Program-made: the position numbers and the translations under genes | In this document: piece by piece, positions 52,289 to 61,145 of the stretch | How positions within the stretch are numbered: the stretch's first letter is position 1 | Layout: every line of letters starts with the position of its first letter | DNA from: Geodermatophilus sp. DSM 45219 | GTDB taxonomy: Bacteria > Actinomycetota > Actinomycetes > Mycobacteriales > Geodermatophilaceae | DNA: 64,000 nucleotides | Direction: 5' to 3' | NCBI RefSeq assembly: GCF_900104025.1 | Contig: NZ_FNIQ01000004.1 | Span: 124,001 to 188,000, forward strand | Notes under the pieces: generated by a model | Told to the model about the DNA's origin: nothing | What the model saw: the letters and a program-made list of their open reading frames with translations, nothing else | Database searches by the model: none

Positions 52289-53693
52289 CCTCAGCCGGCT
52301 CGGCCAGGAGGCCGTGCCTCGACGACTCCACGCGTCGCCCGCCACGGTGGACTGGGCGTTGGTGCGCCGGCTGCACGAGGCGACGGCGACGGCGCTGGCC
52401 GAAGAGCTCAAGCGCCGTCCGGCGCTCAGCGCAGCGGCGCAGCAGGAGCTGGCCCGCACACTCGCCCAGGACGGGATCGACGACCTGGTCCGGCAACGCA
52501 TGCGGGCCGGGCAGGCGGTGCCGACTCCTGACGACGAGGTGGCGATCGCCGAGGCGGTGTTCGCCGCACAGTTCGGTCTCGGCCGGTTGCAGCCCTACGT
52601 CGACGACCCGCAGGTCGAGAACATCGAGGCGCACGGGCACGACAACGTGTGGATCGGCTACGCCAATGGCCGCGACGTCCGGGTCGACCCGATCGCCGAC
52701 TCAGACGAGGACCTGGTCCGCCAGCTGCAGCACATCGCCGCCCGGCTGGGTCGCGCGGAGCGAACCCTGACCACGGCGAGCCCGCTGCTGACCATGCGGC
52801 TGCCGGACGGGTCGCGGCTGGCGGCGGTGATCGAGACCGCGCCCCGCCCGCAGCTGGTGATCAGGCGGCACCGCATCCGCAACGTCGACCTCGACGACCT
52901 GGTGCAGTTGGGAGCCGTCGACCGGGCGCTTGCCGAGTTCCTCCGTGCAGCGGTGCGGGCCCGCAAGAACATCATCGTCACCGGTGCGCAGGGCGCCGGG
53001 AAGACGCTATTGCTGCGGGCGTTGGCCAACGAGCTCCCCGTCAGCGAGAACCTCGCCACGATCGAGAAGCACTTCGAGCTGCTGCTGCACGAGCTGCCCG
53101 ACCGGCATCCGCGGGTGGTGCCGTTCGAGGCCCGCGAAGGGACCGGCGAGCGTGCTCCGGACGGCCGCCGCCTGGGCGAAGTGACGCTGACGGAGCTGGT
53201 CGAGCAGGCATTGGTCATGAACGTCAGCCGGGTCTGGCTCGGCGAGGTGCGCGGCGAGGAGGCGTGGCCGCTGATCGAGGTGATGGAGGCGGGGGAGGGC
53301 GGGTCCGCCTGCACGCTGCACGCTCGCTCTGCGCACCACGCCTTCGAGCGGCTGGCCAACCTGTGCATGCGTGGCCGCGCCGCCGTCACCCCGGACCATG
53401 CCTACCGCTCGTGCGCGTCGGCGGTCGACCTGATCGTCCACATCACCACGGTCGACGAACGGTGGATCGGGGGCGAGCGGCAGCGGTTCGTCAGCCAGGT
53501 GGTCGAGTGCAACGGCATCGGTGAGGGCGGCCGCCCGGCGGTCACCGACGTCTTCGCCCCTGGGGCCGACGGGCGGGCGGTGCCCGAGCACGATCCGGTG
53601 GACCTGGCCGACTACGTCCGCGTCGGCTTCGACCCCGACTGGCTGCAGGCCGGCCGAGGTCACTGGCCGAGCGCCGCTGGGGGACGGCGATGA
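52278..53693 (+). CDS. cpaF: Tad secretion ATPase CpaF/TadA
   Basis: A 471-residue type II/IV secretion ATPase that powers pilus assembly. The N-terminal domain contains FGLGRLQPYVDDPQVENIEA. The ATPase core has Walker A GAQGAGKTLLLRALA, an Asp box region ELLLHELPDRHPRVVPFEAR, Walker B NVSRVWLGEVRGEEAWPLIE, and the His box GGSACTLHARSAHHAFERLA. The Walker B has Leu where Ile/Val is usual. GTG start at 52278, overlapping cpaE. It is the motor of the pilus operon. Confidence 0.9.
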   Translation: MSTDLSRLGQEAVPRRLHASPATVDWALVRRLHEATATALAEELKRRPALSAAAQQELARTLAQDGIDDLVRQRMRAGQAVPTPDDEVAIAEAVFAAQFGLGRLQPYVDDPQVENIEAHGHDNVWIGYANGRDVRVDPIADSDEDLVRQLQHIAARLGRAERTLTTASPLLTMRLPDGSRLAAVIETAPRPQLVIRRHRIRNVDLDDLVQLGAVDRALAEFLRAAVRARKNIIVTGAQGAGKTLLLRALANELPVSENLATIEKHFELLLHELPDRHPRVVPFEAREGTGERAPDGRRLGEVTLTELVEQALVMNVSRVWLGEVRGEEAWPLIEVMEAGEGGSACTLHARSAHHAFERLANLCMRGRAAVTPDHAYRSCASAVDLIVHITTVDERWIGGERQRFVSQVVECNGIGEGGRPAVTDVFAPGADGRAVPEHDPVDLADYVRVGFDPDWLQAGRGHWPSAAGGRR

Positions 53694-54601
53694 GCGGCGC
53701 GGGGCTGCTGGCCGGCGTGTGCGGTGCCTTGTCGGTCGGCGGCCTGCTGCTGGCCGCCCACGCGCTCACCGCTGCCGAGCCCCCGGCTAGGTCGCGGCGT
53801 CGCAAGCCGCGACCGACGACGCGGCCCGACCGGCCGGCGGTGCGGCGGCAGCAGGCACTGCGGGGGGCCGCAGCCGCGGTGGCGGCTGTGGTGTGGCTGG
53901 TCTCGGGGTGGCCGGTCGGTGGTGCGCTGGCCGGACTGGCTGTGATCGGGGTGCCCTGGCTGTTGGGGCAGTTCTCCGGCGGCAATGCCGCAGTGGAGCG
54001 GCTGGAGGCGCTGCAGGAGTGGGTGCGCCGCACCTCCGACGTGCTGGGCGCGGGCGGCGGGCTGGAGCAGACGCTGATCCGCTCGGCCCGCACCGCTCCC
54101 GAGCCGATCGCGGCCGAGGTGGCGACCCTGGCCGCGCGGCTGCAGGCGCGTTGGTCGACATCCAGAGCGCTGCTGGCCTTCGCCGACGACCTCGACGACG
54201 CCGCCGGGGATCTGGTCGTCGCCGCCTTGCTGCTCGGTGCGGAGCTGCGCGGGCCCGGGCTGGCGCGGGTGCTGACCGAGCTGGCGGGCAGCCTCACCGA
54301 GGAAGTCACGATGCGCCGCAAGGTCGAGGCCGACCGCGCCAAGCCCCGCGCCAACGCGCGCTGGCTGCTGCTGATCACCGTCGCCGCGTCCGGGCTGGCC
54401 GCGCTCAACGGGAACTACCTGGCGCCCTACGGCACGGGGGTCGGGCAGCTGGTGCTGGCGGTCATCGCCGGGCTGATCGTCGCCTGCCTGCTGTGGATGC
54501 GCCGGCTCACCGCACCTGCGCCGTTGCCCCGATTTCTGGTCGACCCCGACCGCAGCCGGTGGGCAACCGGTCCCCAGTCGGCCGAGGTGCCGGTCCGGTG
54601 A
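53690..54601 (+). CDS. tadB: Type II secretion F-family membrane protein TadB
   Basis: A 303-residue inner-membrane platform protein. Helices: LAGVCGALSVGGLLLAAHAL, ALRGAAAAVAAVVWLVSG and LVLAVIAGLIVACLLWM. The central cytosolic T2SF helical domain is EALQEWVRRTSDVLGAGGGL EQTLIRSARTAPEPI to ADDLDDAAGDLVVAALLLGA. The ATGA overlap with cpaF couples them. Its partner TadC follows. Confidence 0.88.
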   Translation: MSGAGLLAGVCGALSVGGLLLAAHALTAAEPPARSRRRKPRPTTRPDRPAVRRQQALRGAAAAVAAVVWLVSGWPVGGALAGLAVIGVPWLLGQFSGGNAAVERLEALQEWVRRTSDVLGAGGGLEQTLIRSARTAPEPIAAEVATLAARLQARWSTSRALLAFADDLDDAAGDLVVAALLLGAELRGPGLARVLTELAGSLTEEVTMRRKVEADRAKPRANARWLLLITVAASGLAALNGNYLAPYGTGVGQLVLAVIAGLIVACLLWMRRLTAPAPLPRFLVDPDRSRWATGPQSAEVPVR

Positions 54602-55509
54602 GCGGCCAGGCACTGCTGATCGGCTCCGGGGCCCTCGTCGGACTCGGCGCGTTCCTGCTGCTGCGTGCCGTTCTGGTGGTCGAACAGCCCCGGCTGGCCG
54701 ACGCACTGGCCCGCCTCGAAGGGCGCGGGGTCCCGGTCGCGGTCGGGCCGATCCCGGAGGCAGGCGATCGCTGGGCGCGGGCAACCGGCCGCGCCGGTGC
54801 CTGGGCCGCAGCCCGGCTGCCCGCCGCCGGTCTGCGCGCGCCGTCCTCCGCGCTGGTGTTGATCGGCTGGACGCCGGAGGGTTACGCCGCCCGCAAGGTC
54901 GGCCTGGCCGCGTTCGGCGTGGTGTTCGTTCCGCTGCTGACCGCCGTGCTCGGCCTGACCGGCGTCCGGCTGCCGGTGGTGGTGCCGGTGGCCGGGTCGC
55001 TGGCGCTGGCCGGCGTGCTGTTCCTCGTCGTCGACCTCGTCGTGCGTGACCAGGCCGCCGAGGCCCGCGGGCAGATGCGCCGGGCGCTGTGCTCCTACCT
55101 GGACCTGGTCAGCCTGCGCCGCGACGCCAGCGAGGGCCCCACCATCGCCCTCGAGCGGGCCGCAGCCCTGGGGGAGGGCTGGGTGTTCCGGCGGCTCACC
55201 GACGCGCTGGTCGCCGCCCGTTTGGCCGGCGACCCGCCGTGGGACGGGCTGCGCCGGTTGGCCGCTGACACCGGTGTCGGCGAGTTGGCCGACGTCGCCG
55301 ACATCGCCGCGGTCGCCGCCGTCGAGGGCGCGTCGATCGCCCCGACGCTGCGGGCCCGCGCGCAGTCGCTGCGGGTGCAGTTGCTGGCCGAGGAGGAGGC
55401 GGCGGCCAACACCGCCAGCGAGAAGCTCACCGCCCCCGTCGCCCTGCTGTCGATCGCCTTTCTCCTGTTGTTCCTCTATCCCGCCCTGGCCCGCCTGATG
55501 GCCACCTGA
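54598..55509 (+). CDS. tadC: Type II secretion F-family membrane protein TadC
   Basis: A 303-residue partner of TadB. Helices: GALVGLGAFLLLRAVLVV, LAAFGVVFVPLLTAVLGLTG, VAGSLALAGVLFLVVDLVV and APVALLSIAFLLLFLYPALA. The T2SF part is LDLVSLRRDASEGPTIALER AAALGEGWVFRRLTDALVAA. GTG start in the TadB stop (GTGA). Together TadB and TadC form the membrane platform under CpaF. Confidence 0.88.
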   Translation: MSGQALLIGSGALVGLGAFLLLRAVLVVEQPRLADALARLEGRGVPVAVGPIPEAGDRWARATGRAGAWAAARLPAAGLRAPSSALVLIGWTPEGYAARKVGLAAFGVVFVPLLTAVLGLTGVRLPVVVPVAGSLALAGVLFLVVDLVVRDQAAEARGQMRRALCSYLDLVSLRRDASEGPTIALERAAALGEGWVFRRLTDALVAARLAGDPPWDGLRRLAADTGVGELADVADIAAVAAVEGASIAPTLRARAQSLRVQLLAEEEAAANTASEKLTAPVALLSIAFLLLFLYPALARLMAT

Positions 55510-55539
55510 CCCGGTAATCCCGACCCGAGAGGAACCCCG

Positions 55540-55737
55540 ATGAGCTCGCTGTTCACTGTCCTGACCGTCGTCGGCGCGCAGCTGCGCGACCGGCTGCGCG
55601 AGCTCCGCGACGAGCCGGAGCGCGGCTCCCTGTCGGTCGAGCAGGTCATCATCACGGTGGCGCTGATCGGCATCGCCGTCGCGCTCGTGGCGGTGATCGC
55701 CAACGCGGTCACCTCCCGTTCGTCCTCGATCCAGTAG
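55540..55737 (+). CDS. Flp-type pilin
   Basis: A 65-residue type IVb pilin. After a 30-residue leader with RELRDEPERG, the mature start SLSVEQVIITVALIGIAVAL has Glu at +5 and a long hydrophobic helix. The leader peptidase (TadV) is not in the window. It is 30 bp after tadC with ribosome site AGAGGAA. It is the likely major pilus subunit. Confidence 0.85.
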   Translation: MSSLFTVLTVVGAQLRDRLRELRDEPERGSLSVEQVIITVALIGIAVALVAVIANAVTSRSSSIQ

Positions 55738-55744
55738 CCGAGCC

Positions 55745-56209
55745 GTGGTCCGCCCCGCCGGCCTCCGCGGCCGCACACCGCCGTCCCGGCCCGCCCGTGA
55801 CCGGGGCGCTCGGACCGCCGGCGAGGTGGATCGGCGCCTGTCGGCGGAGCGCGGCGCGGCGTCGGTGGAGCTGGCGGTCACCTTCCCCGTGGTGCTGCTG
55901 CTGGTCATGACGCTGATCCAGGCGGCGCTGTGGTTCTACGCCCGCTCGATCGCGCTCGGGGCCGCCCAGGAAGGGGCCCGCGAGGGTCGGGTGCAGCCCG
56001 CCTCGACCGCGCGCGCCGAGTCGGCCGCCGAGGGCTTCCTCGACCAGACCGCGCAAGATCTGCTCACCGGCCGGGACGTGACCGTGAGCGGCTCACCGGC
56101 CAGCATCGAGGTCACCGTGACCGGCACCTCGCTCAGCCTCTTCCCCGGCCTGTCCGGGTGGTCGGTCACCCAGACCGCCATCGGCCCGGTCGAACGGCCC
56201 ACGCCATGA
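55745..56209 (+). CDS. TadE-family pseudopilin
   Basis: A 154-residue minor pilin. The leader ends AERG, then AASVELAVTFPVVLLLVMTL IQAALWFYARSIAL, with Glu at +5, the TadE signature. The rest is a small beta domain (VTVSGSPASIEVTVTGTSLS). GTG start, 7 bp after the Flp gene. TadE proteins initiate or anchor the pilus. Confidence 0.85.
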   Translation: MVRPAGLRGRTPPSRPARDRGARTAGEVDRRLSAERGAASVELAVTFPVVLLLVMTLIQAALWFYARSIALGAAQEGAREGRVQPASTARAESAAEGFLDQTAQDLLTGRDVTVSGSPASIEVTVTGTSLSLFPGLSGWSVTQTAIGPVERPTP

Positions 56210-56631
56210 GTCCCCAGGCCAGAGAGCGGGGGTCAGTGTCGGTCGAGCTGGCGCTGCTGTCCCCGGCGCTGCTCCTGCTGCTGTCCTTCGCCATCGTCGC
56301 CGGACGCACCCAGATCGCCGACGGTGCCGTGCAGGAGGCCGCCCGCGCCGCCGCCAGGGAGGCCTCCCTCGCCCGGGACGCCGCCACCGCCGCCGCCCTG
56401 GCCGACGCCCAGGCGCAGCGCACGCTGGCAGCCCAGGACCTGCGCTGCCAGCGCACCACCGTCGACATCGACACCGCCGGCTTCTTCGCCCCGCCCGGCC
56501 AGCCCGGCGACGTCACCGTGTCGATCACCTGCGTGGTCGGCATGGCCGACGTGCTGGCCCCCGGTCTGCCCGGATCGGTCACCGTCGAGGCCTCCTTCAC
56601 CAGCCCCGTCGACGCCTACCGCGAGCGATGA
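56206..56631 (+). CDS. Second TadE/TadF-like pseudopilin
   Basis: A 141-residue protein: leader QARERG then SVSVELALLSPALLLLLSFA IVAGRTQIADGAVQEAARAA. Glu at +5 is kept. The C-terminal part contains a Cys pair (LRCQRTTV, SITCVVGM) likely bridged outside the cell. It overlaps the first TadE and the TadG-like gene by 4 bp each. Confidence 0.82.
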   Translation: MSPQARERGSVSVELALLSPALLLLLSFAIVAGRTQIADGAVQEAARAAAREASLARDAATAAALADAQAQRTLAAQDLRCQRTTVDIDTAGFFAPPGQPGDVTVSITCVVGMADVLAPGLPGSVTVEASFTSPVDAYRER

Positions 56632-57074
56632 GTGCCCGACAGCGCCTCCGGAGGGAGGACGCCGAGCGCGGCGCGGTCAGCGTCTTCCTCGCCGTCCTGG
56701 TTCCGGGGCTGCTGCTCATCGTCGGCCTGGCCGTCGACGGCGGTGCCAAGGTGGCCGCCACCCAGCGAGCCAATGCGATCGCCGACGAGTCCGCTCGGGC
56801 CGGTGGGCAGGCTCTCGACGTCGCCGCCGCCCTTACCGGGCAGATCCGCGTCGATCCGGCCGCCGCGGTCGCCGTCGCGCAGAGCTACCTCGACCGCAAC
56901 GACGTGCAGGGCGCGGTGACCGTCGTCGACGGCGACACCCTGCAGGTGACCACCACCATCACCGAGCCCACGACCTTCCTCGGCCTGATCGGGATTTCCA
57001 CGCTGACCGTGGAGGGCACCGGCACCGCCGACCTGATCAGCGGGACCGGCCAGAACGGCGGAGCGGGCCCATGA
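56628..57074 (+). CDS. TadG-like pilus protein
   Basis: A 148-residue protein with the TadG N-terminus: ERG then AVSVFLAVLVPGLLLIVGLA VDGGAKVAATQRANAIADES ARAGG. Here the +5 Glu is Phe, as in many TadG members that are not processed in the same way. The remainder is a short extracellular beta domain. It overlaps both neighbours by 4 bp. Confidence 0.82.
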   Translation: MSARQRLRREDAERGAVSVFLAVLVPGLLLIVGLAVDGGAKVAATQRANAIADESARAGGQALDVAAALTGQIRVDPAAAVAVAQSYLDRNDVQGAVTVVDGDTLQVTTTITEPTTFLGLIGISTLTVEGTGTADLISGTGQNGGAGP

Positions 57075-60000
57075 CCACATCACCGCAGGCGCAGGACCTA
57101 CTACGCCGGCTGATCGCCGGAGTCCTGCTGGCGGCCGCGGTCGCCGGCGTCCCGATCGCGCTCTGGGAGCTCGGCGGCGCCTACCTGCCCGACGAGCTGC
57201 CCTCCTGGGAACAGGTGACCACCGTGCTGAGCGGCCCGGACACCGGGGCGCTCTTCCTTGGTCTGCTCGTGGTCATCGGCTGGGTCGCGTGGGTCTGCTT
57301 CACCCTCTCGGTGGCCGTCGAGCTCGCCAGCCAGCTGCGCGGCCGGCCACCGATGCGACTGCCTGGCCTGGCAGCGCCGCAGCAGATGGCCGGCTTGCTC
57401 GTGGCTGCCGTCCTCGGTGTCGGCAGCGGGCCGCTGCTGGCCGCTCCCGCCCTGGCCGGCCCACCCGTCGTCGCCGAGCAGCCGGTCGGCCACGAGGAGC
57501 CCCCGCCGGCACCTGCACCGCCCGTGGAGCCCCGGCCGACCGGCCCGGCCGCGGCCGGGCCCACTTACACGGTTGCCCCGCGCGACACCCTCGGCCGCAT
57601 CGCCGCCCGCTACCTGGGCGACTGGACCCGCTTCGAGGAGATCCTCGAGCTCAACCGCGGCCGGCCCCAGCCCGACGGCGCGCTCCTCACCGACCCGGGG
57701 CTGATCCGCCCTGGCTGGACGCTGGTCCTTCCACCGGATGCACGTCTTCCCGAAGCCGGCGCGACCGCCGGCGAGGTGACGGTGCAGCCCGGGGACACCT
57801 TGGCAGACCTCGCCGAGCAGCACGGCCTGGAGCACTGGCAGCCGATCTTCGACCTCAATGCCGGCGAACCGCTGCCCGGCGGCGGTCGATTCACCAACCC
57901 CGACCTGATCCGCCCCGGGCAGGTTCTCGACCTCCCGCCGGCCGACCCCGCGGCCGCTGACGCTCCGCCGCCGACCGGTCCTGAACCCCCGGCCGACGAG
58001 CCGGCGCCGGACGAGGACGAGCCAGTCGTCCCGGCGGAGCCCGCGCCCACACCGGCCGCCTCGCAGAGCCCGGAAAGCCTGCCTGAGCCATCGGAGCAGG
58101 CGGCGGTCGACGCCGACGCCGACGCCGACGCCGACGGCGGGGATGCCGCCGCGAGCCCTTCGGAGCTGGCGGCCGTGCTCGTCGGCAGCGGGGCGCTGCT
58201 CGCCGCAGGTGTGGGCGCCGCCTGGCTGACGCATCGCCGCCAGCGGCTACGCCGCCGCCGTCCCGGCCGACGGCTGGCACCCGTCCCGAAGACGCAGTCG
58301 GCCACACAGACGGTCGTGGCATCGGCGGCCGACGAGGGAATGGCCGACTACGCCGCGCTGGACCTGGCGCTGCGCGGCCTCGCCGTCCAGATCTCCGCCG
58401 ATCCGGAAGCGCAACTCCCCGACGTCGTCGCCGCCCGACTTCACGGCGGCCGGCTCGAGCTACGGCTGCACGCTCCGGCCGACCGTCCTCCGCCGGAACC
58501 GTGGACCGCGGACGACACCGGCCTCCGGTGGTCGGCGCGGCTCGACCAGGACACCGGCGTCGATCCCCAGGTGGCCCGCACCCGCCTGGCGCCGTACCCG
58601 ACTCTGGTCACCATCGGCACCGACACCGCAGGCCGCTGGCTGCTGGACCTGGAACGGCTCGGTGCGGTGTACGTGACCGGACCGGCCGACCGCCGTGAGG
58701 ACTTCGCCCGGCACGTGTCCGCGGAGCTGGCCGTCAACGGCTGGTCGGACCTGCTCACCGTCACGCCCGTCGGCTTCGGCGAGGAACTGGTCGACCTCGC
58801 CCCCGAGCGGGTTCACCTGGTCGACAGCGCCGTGGATGCCGGCCTGCACCCCGGCCTGGCGGAAGCCGCCGAGTCGGACGGCGACGACGTGCTGGACGGG
58901 CGGTTGCGGGCCGGAGCCGGGGACGGCTGGATGCCGCAGGTCGTCCTCGTCCCACATCCGTCCGATCAGATCGGCGAACTGGCCGAGACCGTCGCCGTCC
59001 AGCGGGCCCGGGAGCGGCGCGGAACGGTCGCTTTGGTGCTCGGCGCCGAGCCGGAGGAGGTCAGCGACGAGTGGCTGCTCACGCTGACCGACGACGGGTC
59101 GCTGCTCGTCCCCGCACTCGGGCTGCGGCTGCCGGCGCCCCAGCTGACCGCCCAGCAGGCCCGCGACATCGCCACGCTGCTGGCCTTCGAGCGCGACTCC
59201 GAGGATGCTCCGATTCCGGCCGCCGACGGCGACCGTCCCTGGCAGGTGCACACCGACGCCGCCGGCGCGCTCCACGACGACCTGACCGGCCCGGACACCG
59301 CAGCACCACCGACCTCCGCCCCGACCCCACGGCTCCAACGGGGCTCCGCTACCGAGGCCGTCCCGGATTCGGCGCCACCCACGCCGACCGGCAGTGCTCC
59401 GCGGGCAGGGACGTCGTGGACGACCGGCGGTGTCCCCGACGTGCCGGTGTCTGCAGCGCCAGCCGATGTGCGCAGGGAGGTCGAGGACGACCTCGCCCAA
59501 CTCGACCGCGATCTCGCCGACTGGTGGTCGTCGGACTGTGCCCGGCCGCGACTGACCCTGCTCGGACCGGTCGCCCTGCGCGCGCATGGTGATGAGGCGG
59601 CCGTCGCCAGGTCCGGGTTGCGGCGCCGCTACGAGGAGACGGTCGCCTACCTCGCCACCCGCCCGCACGGAGCCACGGCTGACGAGGCCGCGACCGCGCT
59701 GCAGCCGGCCCGCGGCGGCAGGACCGATCCCGTCAGCGCCCGCGCCTACGTCCACCGGGTCGCCGCCGGCGCTCGAGCCTGGCTGGGCACCGATCCCGCC
59801 ACCGGGCAGAAGCACCTCAGCTCCGGCCACCGCGGCCGCTACGTGCTGACCGGCGTGCTGGTCGACGCGGATCTGTTCCGCCAGCTGCGGGCCCGGGCCG
59901 CGGTACGCGACGACGGCGGCCTGCCCGACCTGCTGGCCGCTCTGCGGCTGGTGTCCGGCCCGCCATTCGCGCAGCGGCCGGCCGGTTACGAGTGGTTGGA

Positions 60001-60313
60001 CGGCTTGGACCTGACGCTCACCGCAGCCGTCTGCGACGTCGCCCACCAGGTCGTCTCCACGGCCCTTTCCGACGGCGACCTGGCCGCCGCGAGCACAGCC
60101 TCGGTCACCGCCCTGCTCGTCGCGCCCGACGACGAGCAGGCCCTGCTCGACGCGATGTGGGTGGCCTTTCATCAGGGCCACCGCGCCGAGGCCGAGACCT
60201 ACGTCGGGCGCATTGTGGCCGTCCACGACGGTGAGGACGAGATGGACCTGCCCATGAGCACGGCGGAGACCATCAACCGCGCCCGCCGGCAGTTCCTCGA
60301 CCGTGCGTCGTGA
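57071..60313 (+). CDS. LysM-BTAD membrane protein at end of Tad operon
   Basis: A 1080-residue protein. Two N-terminal helices (LIAGVLLAAAVAGVPIALWE; LFLGLLVVIGWVAWVCFTLS) and a third hydrophobic stretch precede two LysM domains: YTVAPRDTLGRIAARYLGDW at about 165 and VTVQPGDTLADLAEQHGLEH at about 235. A Pro/Glu-rich linker with an Asp-Ala repeat (encoded by a short GCCGAC tandem repeat near 58115) leads to another helix (AAVLVGSGALLAAGVGAAWL) and a large cytosolic region. The C-terminus (about 820-1080) is a bacterial transcriptional activator domain: ARPRLTLLGPVALRAHGDE, RRYEETVAYLATRPHGATAD, ARAYVHRVAAGARAWLGTDP and the TPR-like tail. This joins glycan binding outside with an AfsR/SARP-like effector inside, so it may relay pilus or wall state. 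The family is regularly found beside Tad genes. Confidence 0.85.
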   Translation: MTTSPQAQDLLRRLIAGVLLAAAVAGVPIALWELGGAYLPDELPSWEQVTTVLSGPDTGALFLGLLVVIGWVAWVCFTLSVAVELASQLRGRPPMRLPGLAAPQQMAGLLVAAVLGVGSGPLLAAPALAGPPVVAEQPVGHEEPPPAPAPPVEPRPTGPAAAGPTYTVAPRDTLGRIAARYLGDWTRFEEILELNRGRPQPDGALLTDPGLIRPGWTLVLPPDARLPEAGATAGEVTVQPGDTLADLAEQHGLEHWQPIFDLNAGEPLPGGGRFTNPDLIRPGQVLDLPPADPAAADAPPPTGPEPPADEPAPDEDEPVVPAEPAPTPAASQSPESLPEPSEQAAVDADADADADGGDAAASPSELAAVLVGSGALLAAGVGAAWLTHRRQRLRRRRPGRRLAPVPKTQSATQTVVASAADEGMADYAALDLALRGLAVQISADPEAQLPDVVAARLHGGRLELRLHAPADRPPPEPWTADDTGLRWSARLDQDTGVDPQVARTRLAPYPTLVTIGTDTAGRWLLDLERLGAVYVTGPADRREDFARHVSAELAVNGWSDLLTVTPVGFGEELVDLAPERVHLVDSAVDAGLHPGLAEAAESDGDDVLDGRLRAGAGDGWMPQVVLVPHPSDQIGELAETVAVQRARERRGTVALVLGAEPEEVSDEWLLTLTDDGSLLVPALGLRLPAPQLTAQQARDIATLLAFERDSEDAPIPAADGDRPWQVHTDAAGALHDDLTGPDTAAPPTSAPTPRLQRGSATEAVPDSAPPTPTGSAPRAGTSWTTGGVPDVPVSAAPADVRREVEDDLAQLDRDLADWWSSDCARPRLTLLGPVALRAHGDEAAVARSGLRRRYEETVAYLATRPHGATADEAATALQPARGGRTDPVSARAYVHRVAAGARAWLGTDPATGQKHLSSGHRGRYVLTGVLVDADLFRQLRARAAVRDDGGLPDLLAALRLVSGPPFAQRPAGYEWLDGLDLTLTAAVCDVAHQVVSTALSDGDLAAASTASVTALLVAPDDEQALLDAMWVAFHQGHRAEAETYVGRIVAVHDGEDEMDLPMSTAETINRARRQFLDRAS

Positions 60314-60366
60314 GGACGGCCTGGTCACTCCCGAGCCGCTCTCCCGCCGCGAGGAACGGGACCAGT

Positions 60367-60407
60367 GAGGTCAGCGCTTGTCGCCCACCGAGGTCAGCGC
60401 TTGTCGC
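60367..60407. repeat. 18-bp direct repeat around the DUF2188 stop
   Basis: GAGGTCAGCGCTTGTCGC occurs at 60367-60384 and 60390-60407 with a 5-base spacer. The second copy contains the DUF2188 stop codon, so the repeat gives the gene a spare end. It likely arose by slippage. Confidence 0.75.
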
Positions 60408-60642
60408 GTGGGGGGTTCGGGTCCCGGCCAGGAGCGATGGTGTCCGAATCACGGATCCGCCCATCACGGCCATGGATGCGCACCTCTCCGCCGCCGGCCT
60501 TGTGCACTTGCGCTCGAGCCTTACTGATGGCGGCGCTCTGAGTCGCCTCGTGCCCGGCTGCCCGGGTGCTGCCGGGCTTCTTGACGTCCCAGCCACCCTT
60601 TGGGCTGGGCACGACGTGACGGTTGTTGCTGCTCTTGGCCAT
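60394..60642 (-). CDS. DUF2188-family small protein
   Basis: An 82-residue protein: MAKSSNNRHVVPSPKGGWDV then KKPGSTRAAGHEATQSAAIS, KARAQVHKAGGGEVRIHGRD and GRIRDSDTI. The HVVP...GGW.V......A......Q..A...A......GGGE...H...G.I pattern is DUF2188, a basic small domain with a beta-alpha-beta fold. Function is unknown; it is common on mobile elements. It stands convergent to the pilus operon. Confidence 0.85.
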   Translation of the reverse strand: MAKSSNNRHVVPSPKGGWDVKKPGSTRAAGHEATQSAAISKARAQVHKAGGGEVRIHGRDGRIRDSDTIAPGRDPNPPRDKR

Positions 60643-60673
60643 GAGTCCTCCTGACGAGGGGCCCGCAAGCACC

Positions 60674-60744
60674 CTGACGCGCGGGACGATGCGCGTAAAA
60701 TGTAGGCTAAATGCGGCTGTATTGCGAGGGTGATTGCGAGGGTG
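60674..60744 (+). promoter_or_regulatory. Promoter and operator-like repeat of the toxin-antitoxin operon
   Basis: CTGACG (60674-60679) and TAAAAT (60696-60701) are 16 bases apart in a rare AT-rich patch. Downstream, ATTGCGAGGGTG is repeated head-to-tail exactly (60721-60732, 60733-60744) just before the antitoxin GTG. The antitoxin's HTH could bind this to repress its own operon. Confidence 0.45.
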
Positions 60745-60749
60745 CAGGC

Positions 60750-61145
60750 GTGTCCAGAGCTGAACTGGTGCAGAGAGCACTGGAGGCTGCCTACAAGGGG
60801 TCGGTGAGCCAGACGGCGGCAGTCAAGCTCACCTACCTGCAGAAAACCCTGGGGCGGCGATTGACCGCTGCAGCTCTGGGGGTCAAGGACACGCGCACGG
60901 TGCAGAGCTGGGAACGCGGAGGACCGATCCGCGGCGGAGACGACCAGGAGCACCGCATCCAGGCGCTGTTTCGGGCCACGTACGCCGTGACCGAGGTGTT
61001 CGGTCCGGCAGTGGCGGCGGCGTTCCTGCGAGGGAGCAACCCTGCACTGGATGGGAAGGCTCCGCTGCTCGTCCTGGCCGACGAGCAGCCGGGTGAGGCT
61101 GAGGAGCGCGTGATGAGAGCAGTCGACGCACTGCTTGAGGCATGA
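60750..61145 (+). CDS. Xre/MbcA/ParS-type antitoxin
   Basis: A 131-residue antitoxin. The N-terminal HTH-like part is QTAAVKLTYLQKTLGRRLTA AALGVKDTRTVQSWERGG, with the WExG-type end of Xre antitoxins; the C-terminal toxin-binding DUF2384-like part is EHRIQALFRATYAVTEVFGP and ALDGKAPLLVLADEQPGEAE ERVMRAVDALL. It pairs with the RES toxin that overlaps by 4 bp. GTG at 60750 is preferred over ATG at 60711 because the latter would be only a few bases from the predicted transcript start and lacks a ribosome site. Confidence 0.8.
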   Translation: MSRAELVQRALEAAYKGSVSQTAAVKLTYLQKTLGRRLTAAALGVKDTRTVQSWERGGPIRGGDDQEHRIQALFRATYAVTEVFGPAVAAAFLRGSNPALDGKAPLLVLADEQPGEAEERVMRAVDALLEA

